Source of the DNA: Prionace glauca
Lineage: Eukaryota > Chordata > Chondrichthyes > Carcharhiniformes > Carcharhinidae
Assembly: GCA_037974335.1 (NCBI GenBank)
Contig: CM075760.1
Coordinates: forward strand, 8,305,432-8,369,431
Length of the DNA stretch: 64,000 bases
Direction: 5' to 3'
Position numbers and translations under genes: made by a program
Part shown: piece by piece, positions 51,554 to 61,094 of the stretch
Layout: each line of letters opens with the position of its first letter
Position numbering within the stretch: the first letter of the stretch is position 1
Notes under the pieces: model-generated
Told to the model about the DNA's origin: nothing
The model's database searches: none
The model's input: the letters and a program-made list of their open reading frames with translations, nothing else

Positions 51554-51775
51554 TAACAATTAATCCAGTTCTCCTGGATTACTATTCTGGACACATCGTG
51601 TGTAATCCAGGAATTAATCCAGTTTGCCTAGATTTCTGCTCTGTAATATTTCACCTTATAATCTAACAGTTAAATCAGTTTTCTCCTGCACTACTGCCCT
51701 GTATCATTTCTCTGTGTAATCCAGGAGTTCATTCTGTTCTGTTGGATTATGTCTCTCTAACATTTCCATGTGTTA
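51554..51775 (+). repeat. four degenerate tandem units of 53-61 bases
   Basis: Units begin near 51554, 51611, 51664 and 51725. Each has a TAA(C/T)-AATCCAGTT-type start, a CTGGATT(A)CT-type middle and a CTCTGTAA or GTGTAATCCAGG-type end. The units are strongly diverged. It lies between the V segments. Confidence 0.55.
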
Positions 51776-51818
51776 TGGGACCCGTTCCTGATACAGTAAA
51801 CACAAAAACACGGCGAGG

Positions 51819-51837
51819 GAGCTGCCTCTGGTGGTGA
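51819..51837 (-). promoter_or_regulatory. CTCF-like motif, minus orientation
   Basis: GAGCTGCCTCTGGTGGTGA matches the inverse of the CTCF core at about 13 of 19 positions by eye, including CTGGTGG. Sequence-only suggestion. Confidence 0.35.
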
Positions 51838-52672
51838 GTAAGGTAAATGGCCTCTTCTTGCGAGATCAGTGAATTCTCAGATTACTGAAGGATCTTATTG
51901 CAGGATTATGCTGCTGTACTTCTCTCTATTCCTTATTCTTATTATAATATACTTAAATTCAGGTGGACCCAAGTACGGAACTAATACGACCGTCAGTTTG
52001 AATCCTCATCAATTAATTGCTATATTTGTTTTGAATGTCCCAGGTCTTTCAGTTAAACGATATTCGTGTTACAAAATTTGAAACCACAGCAATACTGATA
52101 AAATTCGAACTCTTAATAAAGCTCTCTCCACACATCGAAAAGATGTAAATTTCACTACTAACTCACATTTACCTGACAGGCTGCCGGATTTCAGTGTACC
52201 TGCTTCAATTTTAAACTTTTCTCAGACTTGTCGTTATGATATTTTGTCTATCAGCTGTCCCCTAATGGGACTTGGGAGAATTTATTGAAATGGGAGACCG
52301 GGAGAAATTGCATGGTTTTCATTCTACACTTTTCTGGAAAGCGGTTGAGGGAGAGAGGGGACAGACACCAGTAGACAAAATATTGAGAGTGCAGGATGGA
52401 CATTGAGGCGAACAGAGAACCGGAGGCGCAGACGAAGATAGGCAGGAGCAAACAGAGAAGCAGATGAAGTCATTGGGCTACAACCAATGTTATTCGGTGG
52501 CCAGTCCTTGACAACACTGCGCAACAAGCCAATCCTGTCTTTGGGTAACGCCTCTTAGGCTCCCAATAAATGAGGACTGCCCATGATATCAAATTACTTC
52601 TTCACATCAGAGTACAAGAGTTGAAATCATTTTACAGTTCTGCTGATTTTGTGGAATACGTAAGCAGGAAGC

Positions 52673-53081
52673 ATGTTCTCCCAATGTTCTTTACTAATAC
52701 TGTTGGTTTTGATGTCCGGTGAGTTTGTGTTTAAATAGTCACTGTCTGTTCCCAGCGTTCTCCACCAGATATTTAATGGATTCTGCAATTTGTTGCAGGA
52801 ACCAGTGGCAAAGATGAAGTGTCCCAAGATCCCCCTGAATTAACGGTTCAGGATCGACAGAGCACAACACTGCACTGCCGTTACTCGATACCTTCTGGTA
52901 CATTCAGTCTCCCGGGGAAGCTCCGAAACATTTATTGACGGTATATGGCACGGGAGGCGCGTCTGAAAATTCTCCGGATAGATTTTCTGCTGTTTTGCAC
53001 AAAGGAAACAAAACGGTCCTTTTAAACATCGCCGAAACGCTTCTTTCTGACAGCGCCGTGTATTTCTGTGCCATTGGAGCC
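52673..53081 (+). pseudogene. antigen-receptor V segment, TCR alpha/delta-like, frameshifted
   Basis: The leader exon (52673-52718) encodes MFSQCSLLILLVLMS and ends before GTGAGT. The intron is 80 bases, ending TTTGTTGCAG. The V exon (52799-53081) begins GTSGKDEVSQDPPELTVQD and keeps the first cysteine in TTLHCRYS. In CDR1, after YSIP, the reading frame shifts, apparently because bases are missing, and in the original frame a TGA follows soon after. The other frame then shows the rest of a perfect V domain: FWYIQSPGEAPKHLLTVYG, DRFSAVLHKGNKTVLLNIAE, and SDSAVYFCAIG with the second cysteine. A 23/24-spacer recombination signal follows. DSAVYFCA and the PGEAPKHLL style point to TCR alpha/delta. 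As read, it cannot give a full V domain. Confidence 0.85.
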
Positions 53082-53121
53082 CACAGTGGTGCAGAGATAC
53101 AGCGAACCCCGGACAAAAACC
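53082..53121 (+). other. recombination signal sequence, 23/24-base spacer
   Basis: Consensus heptamer CACAGTG (53082-53088) and consensus nonamer ACAAAAACC (53113-53121) are separated by 24 bases (23 if the nonamer is taken one base earlier). Directly follows the V coding end. Confidence 0.88.
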
Positions 53122-53143
53122 CCAGACTGGGAGTTCCAGTCAG

Positions 53144-53162
53144 TGATCAGCAGAGGGCGCGC
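53144..53162 (+). promoter_or_regulatory. CTCF-like motif, plus orientation
   Basis: TGATCAGCAGAGGGCGCGC matches the CTCF core in about 13 of 19 positions by eye, including AGAGGGCGC. It lies 23 bases after the nonamer. In mammalian antigen-receptor loci, CTCF sites near V signals shape recombination (known); that it does so here is inference. Confidence 0.45.
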
Positions 53163-53770
53163 CCGCACTGATAGACACAAGCAATTATTTAGCCTGTGAG
53201 AGTTCAGGGTCGCCACTCAAATAACACAACATTCAATATGAACAAGTGAGCAGCAACAGAGAAATTGTTTTAGGTACGTTATAACTTTCATTTATATTGC
53301 AAAATAATTTCGCAAATCAATTTATTATGCCCTCACTCACATTTTGTATTTTCATAATCTTTTCCTGTCTATCTGAATTAATGAGCAACACATTCTCATT
53401 CTCTATTTTGTGTGTCCCATTTATCACAACCGGTGCATAGTGTCTATATGATTAGAACGTACTGAGGATCGGAGTGAGATAGTTCACCATGATCCTTCCT
53501 CAGTCTGCAACTCTGCAGTGAGAGAAATCCTGTGTCCGAGATAGAAATACAGATGCCCGTCCCACTGCACTGCTGATCCAACCAATGAGAGGAATGGAGT
53601 AGCGGCAGCAATCTATCCAATCACATAATCGGGTCAGGGTGAAAGTCGCAGACGGAAGTTGTGGGAGGGGATACGGCGATTCAATATTGAACAAAGTGTG
53701 CGGTGACTCAGCTGCACTTGGAGCTGGTGGAGTGGAAATAGCGACGGTTGAATCTACAAAGGTGTCTAAC
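53163..53770. other. flank with CCAAT elements
   Basis: No coding motif. From about 53575 to 53640 there are CCAACCAATGAG and CCAATCACATAA elements and a CGGAAGTTG (ETS-like) word, so a weak promoter is possible, but no transcript can be assigned. Confidence 0.3.
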
Positions 53771-54168
53771 CATCCCGCACCTGTTCGTTGCTTTGGTGTC
53801 TAACAATAAATAGAGCGGACCTTGGAGCGCTGAATGAGGCCATTCATCCTATCTGTGCCTCTTTGAAAGAGTTCGCCAAGTCATCTTTCATCCCCTTATT
53901 TTTCGCACAGACAGGATTCTTTGAACAACTGACAGTGCAGAAGGGAATAAGATCATTCTATGTTTTTCCTTCTCTTAAACTGGCATACTTGGATTATCGA
54001 ATGAGCTATTGATTAAAACAGTTCTGCGTGATCTATTGCATCATTTAAAAAAAAGTTTGAGCAGTGCAATTAGAACATAAGAACATAAGAAATAGGAGCA
54101 CGAGTAGGCCATCTAGCCCTTCGAGCCTGCCCCGCCATTCAATAAGATCATGGCTGATCTGTCGTGGC

Positions 54169-57063
54169 TCAGTTCCACATTCCCGCCCTCTCCCCATAAC
54201 CCTTAATCCCTTCTCTTATCAAAAACCCAATATTCTTAAAAATATTTAGCGAGGCAGCCTCCACCACTTCAACGGGCAGAGAATTCCAGAGATTTACCAC
54301 CCTTTGAGTGAAGAAGTTCCTCCTCAACTCTGTTCTAAACCGCCTCCCCTTTATCTTGAGGCTGTGCCCCCTAGTCCTACTGTCTTTTTTGAGCGGGAAG
54401 AGTCTCTCCATCTCTATCCTATCCATCCCATTCATCATCTTATACATCTCAATGAGATCTCCCCTCATTCTTCTAAACTCTAACGAGTACAAGCCTAGTT
54501 TATTCAGCCTCTCCTCATAGCTCAATCCCCTCAACTCTGGTATCAGCCTGGTAAACCTCCTCTGCACTCCCTCCAGGGCCAAAATATCCTTGCGCAGGTG
54601 CGGCGCCCAAAACTGCACACAGTATTCCAGCTGCGGCCTCACCAATGCCCTATACAGCTGCAGCAAGACCTCCCTACTTTTATATTCAATCCCCCTCGCT
54701 ATGAAGGCCAGCATCCCATACGCCTTCCTGACCACCTGCTGCACCTGCAAGCTGGGTTTTTGCGACTCATGCACAAGGATCCGGAGGTCCCTCTGCACCG
54801 TCGCCTGCTGCAGTTTTTCGCCACGTAAGTAATAGTCCTTCCTACCATTCCTCCTACCAAAGTGGACCACCTCACACTTGCCAACATTAAATTCCATTTG
54901 CCATTTCCTGGCCCATTCGCCCAGCCTATCTAGATCCTTCTGCAGACTCTCCGCACAATTTGCCTTTCCCCCAATCTTGTTGTCATCAGCAAATTTCGAC
55001 TCCCTGCACTCGGTTCCCTCCTCCAGATCATCTATATAAATGGTAAATAGCTGAGGCCCCAGCACCGACCCCTGGGACACCCCACTAGTCACCAACCGCC
55101 AATCCGAATAGCACCCATTGACCCCCACTCTCTGCCTCCTATTTGACAACCAATCCTCTATCCACGCTAACACCCTACCCCCAACTCCATGTCCCCTGAC
55201 CTTCTGCAGTAACCTCTTGTGAGGTACCTTGTCAAATGCCTTCTGAAAATCCAGAAAGACCACATCCACCGGCTCTCCTCTATCCACTGCCCTAGACACA
55301 TCCTCATAGAACTCCAGTAAATTTGTCAGACACGACTTCCCTTTAATGAAACCGTGTTGCGTCCGCCCTATCAAGCAATTCCCCTCAAGATGCCTCGCTA
55401 TTTCCTCCTTAATGACGGATTCTAACATTTTACCTACCACAGACGTTAAACTAACCGGCCTATAATTCCCCGCCTTTTGCCTGGCACCCTTCTTAAACAA
55501 CGGCGTAACATTAGCCGTTTTCCAATCTTCCGGCACTTCCCCGGAATCCAGCGACGTCTGGAAAATAACCACCAAGGCATCCACTATCACCTCCGCCATT
55601 TCTTTCAGAACCCTCGGATGCATTCCATCCGGTCCTGGGGACTTGTCCACAATCAGCCCCTCCAGTCTGTCGAGCACCACCTCTCTAGTAATAGTAATGT
55701 CATTAAGACCCTCCATTCCTACCACCTTTCCATCGCTAACACCCGGCAAATTATTCACGTCCTCCTCCGTGAAGACAAAAACAAAAAAGTTATTCAAGAC
55801 CTTAGCCATATCCCCATCCCCTACCACTAGCTCCCCTTTCTCATCCTCTAAAGGACCAACGTTCACCCTAGCCAGCCTCTTCCTTTTTATATATTTATAA
55901 AAACTCTTGCTATCCTTTTTTATATTAAGTGCTAGCCCAGCCTCATAGCTTCTCCTACCCTCCTTTATCAACTTCTTTGTCAATCTTTGTTGACATTTAA
56001 ACCTTTCCCAATCCTCTTCTCGCCAACTGCTCTTAGCTACTCTAAACTCCTCCGCTTTTAATTTAACACTTTCCTTCACCTCCTTCGTTATCCACGGCTT
56101 ATTACCTCTCCTCCTACTGTCCTTTTTAACCATCGGAATAAATTTCTGCTGAGCACCAAGAAAGATCTCCTTAAAGATCCTCCACTGCTCCTCAGCAGAC
56201 CTACCTTCCAACGCGTTCCCCCAGTCCACATTCGCCAATTCTTCTCTCATCCTACCATACTCCCCTCTATTCAAACAAAGGACGCGTGTCTGGGAACCCA
56301 CTTTCTCCTCCTCCATCTGCACCAGAAACTCCACCATACAATGATCACTCTCTCCAAGAGGATCCTTCACCGCAAGGTCCCTAATTCTACCCACCTCATT
56401 ACATAGCACCAGATCCAAGATAGCTCGCTCCCTCGTCGGCTCCAACACACACTGTTCAAGGAAATTATCCCGGCAGCATTCCAAGAACTCCTCCTCGAGC
56501 CCACCTCATCCAACATGGGTTGACCAATCAATATGCAGATTGAAATCTCCCATAACTACTGCCGTCCCATTCCTGCACGCTGCACTTATTTGCGCGTTAA
56601 CAGCCCGCCCCACCTCCAGATCATTATTCGGGGGCCTATAGACGACACCCACTAGCGTCTTCCTCCCTTTTCTGTTCCTAATCTCCACCCACAACGATTC
56701 CACTTTCTGCTCCTTGGCTCCGATATCATCCCTTGCTACCACCTTGATACTATCCTTAATCAGCAGAGCTACGCCACCCCCTCTTTCCTCCTGCCTATCC
56801 TTCCTAAACACTTGATAACCCTGTACATTCATCTCCCAGTCCCTGTCACCTTGCAGCCAAGTCTCTGTAATGGCCACCAGATCGTATCCATTTGTGTCGA
56901 TCTGCGCCATCAGCTCATCCACTTTATTCCGAATGCTTCGTGCATTCAGATAAAGCGCTTTCATCCCAGCCTTCACCTGGACCCTACTTGCCGTAACGCC
57001 ACCAATTGGGACATCCTTGGCCTCTTCCCTTACCTGTACCCTATCCTTAACTTTAGACCTCAT
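54169..57063 (-). CDS. CR1-like ORF2: endonuclease and reverse transcriptase, one internal stop
   Basis: ORF2 of the LINE starts at ATG 57063-57061. The endonuclease part has LYLNARSIRNKVDEL, ITETWLQ with the catalytic E, GGGVALLIK and VMGDFNLHIDW. After DW-STHVG an in-frame TGA at 56508-56506 interrupts it. The same frame then continues for 771 codons: the SDHCMVEF end of the endonuclease, DKSPGPDGMHP, NYRPVSLTSV, QHGFIKGKSC, FLDFQKAFDKVPH, SGVSQGSVLGP and FADDNKIGG, where the T after ADD is N. A small in-frame deletion near the C-terminus (NIFKNIGFL) removes about four residues. The enzyme nicks target DNA and copies the element's RNA at the site (family knowledge). One nonsense codon separates it from a full protein. 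Confidence 0.88.
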
Positions 57064-57097
57064 AGCGTCACCTACTCTCGCACCCTTCCCCCCCTAA

Positions 57098-57409
57098 TTA
57101 GTTTAAAGCCCTGTCTACAGTCCTCTTTACTCGATTCGCCAGCACTCTGGTCCCAGCAGGATTCAGACCAACCCCATCCTGCCCGAACAGGTCCCACCTA
57201 CCCCAATACTGGTGCCAATGCCCCATAAATTCGAACCCATTCCTCCCACACCAATCCCTGAGCCACCCATTTACTTCCTTTATCCTATCAACCCTACGCC
57301 CGTCTGCACTCTGTTCAGGCAGTAGCCCAGAGATAACCACCTTGTCGGTTCTACTTTTTAATTCCATTCCCAGCTTCTCATACTCCCTTCCCAGATCCTC
57401 AGTCCGCAT
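57098..57409 (-). CDS. CR1-like ORF1, C-terminal esterase part
   Basis: A 103-codon frame that starts at an internal ATG. KVVISGLLPEQ and GRR-DRIKEVN are followed by DGVGLNPAGTRVLANRVKR, which is the last block of the SGNH-type esterase domain described in ORF1 of CR1-like elements. In the usual D-x-x-H pattern the histidine appears replaced (DGVGLN). The upstream half of the domain, with its serine, is missing because the element is 5' truncated. It ends at TAA 35 bases before ORF2. Confidence 0.7.
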   Translation of the reverse strand: MRTEDLGREYEKLGMELKSRTDKVVISGLLPEQSADGRRVDRIKEVNGWLRDWCGRNGFEFMGHWHQYWGRWDLFGQDGVGLNPAGTRVLANRVKRTVDRALN

Positions 57410-57459
57410 TTTGCCTACGTCGCCGCTTTGTCAACGCTATTTCCCTTTCTTTCCTTCTC

Positions 57460-57990
57460 TTGGGACTCTGAGGGTTGATGCAGTTTGATGGACAAGTTGT
57501 CTCAATTCTGAACAATGGGGAACAAGCTCCTCCCTCTCAATGACAACATTACCCGAAATGATGGCGGCTGCGCATGCGCCATGTTGCATATTGCCCCCAT
57601 TAAAGATGGCGGCTGTGAACGCGGCCCGAACATGAGAAACTGTAGTACCGCTTGGTGCAAACTGGGTCCGGTAAAGCTCTTTACCGAGGTTCGTGGCTGA
57701 CAAAACTGCTTCCGCAGCGTTTCCGTCCACACGCGAGATCCTTCGCCCCCTCCGTACCGTCAATCATCTCTAACCGATCTCCAAGCCGAAAAAAACAGCC
57801 CTTCTCCGTCGCCATTATCCACATTGCGCATGCTCCAGTCAGAGCGGGCTCCCCCCTTCATTCACTGTGATTGGTTGGAAGACCAGCCTCTTTCGCTCGG
57901 ACTTCCAACCCCTCCTCTTCCCATTGGTCCGCGCTGCCGTCAATCAGCCAGGCATTGTGACGGTGACTTGCTGCTTGTCCAATAATAAGA
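57460..57990 (+). promoter_or_regulatory. GC-rich ZNF-type promoter block without a nearby gene
   Basis: 57463-57530 matches, inverted, the outer end of the ZNF-12 promoter (ACTCTGAGGGTTGATGCAGT). YY1-like ATGGCGGCTGCGC (57560) and AAAGATGGCGGCTG (57602), NRF1-like TGCGCATGCGCC (57568) and GCGCATGCTCC (57827), and NF-Y-type elements (GTGATTGGTTGG at 57869, CCATTGGTCC at 57919) are present. The only finger gene downstream on the plus side is absent, so this promoter is orphaned or serves a distant gene. Confidence 0.5.
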
Positions 57991-58264
57991 GTCTCAGTGT
58001 GACAATGACATACAGAGGCTCCAGTCCAGTCAGAGTGAAGATGGAGCACAGAGAAAACAGAAAATACTTCAAAATCTCAGCAGGTTTGACAGCAACTGTG
58101 GAGAGAGAGATTCCAGCCAACGTTTCGACTCTGGATGACCCTTCATCATGGATTGGCTTAATTTACTTAGGATTGATTTACTCTTGAGTATAACAATAGT
58201 GTTTATTCCAATAATAAATCAGGCTGCAGTGTGTTAGTGAGCAGAGTTTTGGATCCAATGTAAC

Positions 58265-58537
58265 GGAAGTACAGACGGTATAGAATCCCTGCAGTGCAGT
58301 AGGAGGTCATTGAGCCTAAACCGACAACGATCTCACCCAGCCCTATCCGTGTAACCCATATAGTTATCCTGCCAATCCTCGACACAATTTAGCATGGCCA
58401 ATCAATCTAATCTGCACATTTTTGGAGTGTGGGAGGAAACAAAAGTATCCAGAGGAAACCCACACCTATACAGAGAATATGCAGACTCCACACAGGCAGT
58501 TAGCTGAGACACGAATTGAACCCGGGTTCCTAAATCT
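58265..58537 (-). mobile_element. tRNA-type SINE, minus, partial
   Basis: GTGCAGTAGGAGGTCATTGA is followed by the inverted body (GGCCAATCAATCTAATCTGC) and a B-box-like region (GAATTGAACCCGGGTTCC). The head is lost. Confidence 0.75.
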
Positions 58538-59169
58538 GGAACTCGGATGGGGATATGGGTTGGTGTTAGGTGGGAATCAGATTTACGGAATTGAATCCCT
58601 GTAATAGCAGCAATCCAATTGCTATATGTTGGTAAGACTGAGGGAAGTATTTAAAGTGGAGACCATCAATGTGTCCAAGGGTAATGTACTGATGGAATTT
58701 ATGAACTGAGAAAATATTGAGAGCATAGAAATCAATCTAGAAAATTGTAGTCACTTCACATTGTTCCAGAAGTGGTGTCCCGGTTGTGGAGATGTCAGTT
58801 TTTACACATGGTCAGCCTGTGATTCCATTCTGAATGGAGAATCTCTGAGTCTGGAGCCAGATCGTCTGCTCAGACAAAGGAAGGTTTCTGTGACACCAAT
58901 GAAAAGCAACACACACACTCACATACATCCTCACATACAGTCTCACACCTTTCAAATTATCTCCTGTCACTTTATTGTTTAGTCTTTTTGAAATAAATAC
59001 CGAATGAAGTATAAAACCATTCATAAGTAAGTACTTGTTGAGATTCCCCTGAAAGACTGTTCATTTCACTCCCTGTAGTTGTGATTTCCAAATTCTCGCC
59101 ACTCTGTGTGGAGAAATTTATCCTGGATTTCCTATTGGATTTCTTAGTGACTGTTTTAAATTGATTGTC
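58538..59169. other. no gene recognised
   Basis: Short CA-rich words (58907-58947) occur. No coding region or named repeat is seen. Confidence 0.45.
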
Positions 59170-59237
59170 TCCAGTTTCACAGTAACTTCACTGCAGTGTT
59201 AATGTAAGCTTACTTGTGACTAATAAACTTTACATTT
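59170..59237 (+). mobile_element. SINE tail fragment
   Basis: CAGTTTCACAGTAACTTCAC and CTTACTTGTGACTAATAAAC only. Confidence 0.65.
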
Positions 59238-59289
59238 TGCTCTTCCCCTTAAGAGGAATTAAGATTCTTGTGGTGGGCAGGATGCAAGA

Positions 59290-59830
59290 ATTCTCCCTTG
59301 CACTTTCACAACCTTTCCTCAAAAGATAACACCTTTACCTTAGGAATCAACCTGGTGAACTTTCTCTGAACTCACTCCAATGAAAGCATAAGTAGGGAGA
59401 CCAAAACTGTGCACAGTACTCTAGGTGGTATCTCAGCAATGTCCTGTGTCATTGTAACAAGTTCCCTTTTCCAAACTCCACTCCCTTGCAGTAGAGTCCA
59501 ATGCTCCATTTGCCTTCTTTACTTGCCGTACCTTCATACCATTTTTTCATGATTCATGTACAAGGACACCCAGATCCTTCTGTACAGCAGTATTCTTCAG
59601 TTTCTTATATTTAAATAATTTTCTGCTTTACTACTCTTCCTGCCAAAGTGGAAAAACTCCCACTTCCCACACTAGATTCCGTCATTTTTCTGTCCATACA
59701 GATAACTTATCAGTGTCCCTTACAGATTTTTTACATGTACCTCACAACTTGCTTTCTGACCTATCTTTGTATCATTCATTTTGGCGACAATACAGTCAAT
59801 CCCTTCATCCAAGTCATTAATCAAGGTGGC
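59290..59830 (-). mobile_element. old CR1-like LINE fragment
   Basis: The inverted RT C-terminal half is traceable from CACAACCTTTCCTCAAAAG to CATCCAAGTCATTAATCAAG, the latter corresponding to the inverse of the IDDL region after the VLGP block. Frames are broken many times. Confidence 0.65.
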
Positions 59831-60704
59831 TGTTTTCCTCTCAGTTGTGGATATTTGTCCCTATTCTGGAAATTGAATCTGTCCTGTTCCAAATTAGATT
59901 CAATATCAGACACTTCAGGGAGTCGGGAATCACTCACCCCTGGACCTACACTGACAGGTAAAATCCCAGACAGTTCTTTAGTAAGGAGTTTTCTGGTTCC
60001 TCACCATGCATTAGTCAGGATACAAAAACCCAGCTTTTTTACAGTCCACTACTGGACGCCCCACTCCCTGAGCCTATAACATTCAACAGGGTCAGTGCTG
60101 AAGTTTCACTGTGAGTGATTCCCAGAGTAACTGTCAGAATCGTATCATCACTGATGTTCCAGGTTTGTGCATTTTGTTATCCTGGTGTCTAACACACACA
60201 CACACACACACGTCAATGAAACAGGGAATTCCTGCAAGTTCTCTACTTGGAGATCCAATGTCTATTGTATAACTCTCCCAGCGGTTAACAGGCTCCTGTG
60301 AACTCATCCAATAGTATTTTAATGTTGACTTTAACAAATATATTTTAAAGAGGTTTCTTTTAAATGAGTTATAACTGGCCTTAAAATGGCAGATATAGTA
60401 TAATAAACATAGTAATTTTCAGCTTGCAAACTTTAACCTGCTGTTTTACTTTCATTTAGGAGCAGATCCCAGTTTTACACCAATCTCTGATTCAATGGCA
60501 TATTTCCAGCATTCACCGTCATTCTAAAAGTAGGAGTTGCTGCAAAATCTCATTAAATCTGACAGTATCTATAAAAACAGAAACAGTTAATGTTTCCAGT
60601 TGAATATGACTCTTCTTCAGTTCCAAAACATTAATAACTCTATTTCTATCTCCAGAGTTGCTGTCAGACATACTGAGTTTTGACTGCACTTTCTGTTTTT
60701 ATTC
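59831..60704. other. no gene recognised; short CA repeat
   Basis: A (CA)10 microsatellite lies at 60191-60211. The AACAGTTAATGTTTCCAG region (60584-60601) and surroundings belong to the repeat also seen at 10440 and 32430, here inverted. No coding motif. Confidence 0.5.
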
Positions 60705-60975
60705 ATGAGTTCAGAAGTCAGACAAGAAAGAAACTTAGAGGCAGTTTGGCCTAGTGGGCTAATGGAAGGGAGGGAAGCAGCAAAGGCAGCTGATCAGATT
60801 GTCTCAATCTTAGTGACAAAGAAGCTCATGAGCTCCTCACACTTGTTGTTGGAAGTGAGGATGCAGGAGGCAGGGGACAGGGGGCGGAGGCAGGGGAGAG
60901 GAGGGGAAGTTCTTCAAATGGAACTAACATGTTTGAGATATTAAGAGCATTCATCACAGTAAAAGCTTATTTATT
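60705..60975 (-). terminator. 3' flank and AATAAA of ZNF-14
   Basis: The minus-strand AATAAA at 60975-60970 ends the 3'UTR. The flank beyond it (TCTCAATCTTAGTGACAAAG, CACACTTGTTGTTGGAAGTG) matches the segment at 28183-28435. Confidence 0.6.
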
Positions 60976-61094
60976 TGAGATCCACCCACAATACAAACCT
61001 TGCATCTGGGATCGAGTTTATTAACATCAGCAGAAACAGACAACAATGAAAATAGAACCTCAATGTGATTAACAGCAAAATTCAGTCTTTGCAG

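Larger units (their letters stand above)
54070..57455 (-). mobile_element. CR1-like LINE, nearly full-length
   Basis: The most complete LINE here, about 3.4 kb. From 5' to 3' on the minus strand: the end of an esterase-type ORF1 (57409-57098), a short spacer, ORF2 with AP endonuclease and RT (57063-54169), and a 3'UTR with the ATAAGAACATAAGAAATAGG tail. The 5' part of ORF1 is missing. The 5' end joins, near 57455, a ZNF promoter block also found at 47945-48025. Close to the copies at 1983, 26170 and 39974, so the family was active recently. Confidence 0.92.

Noticed and set aside
51799-51809. Nonamer-like ACAAAAAC upstream of the plus-strand V
   Set aside because: No heptamer lies 12 or 23 bases away on either side, and no V sequence precedes it.
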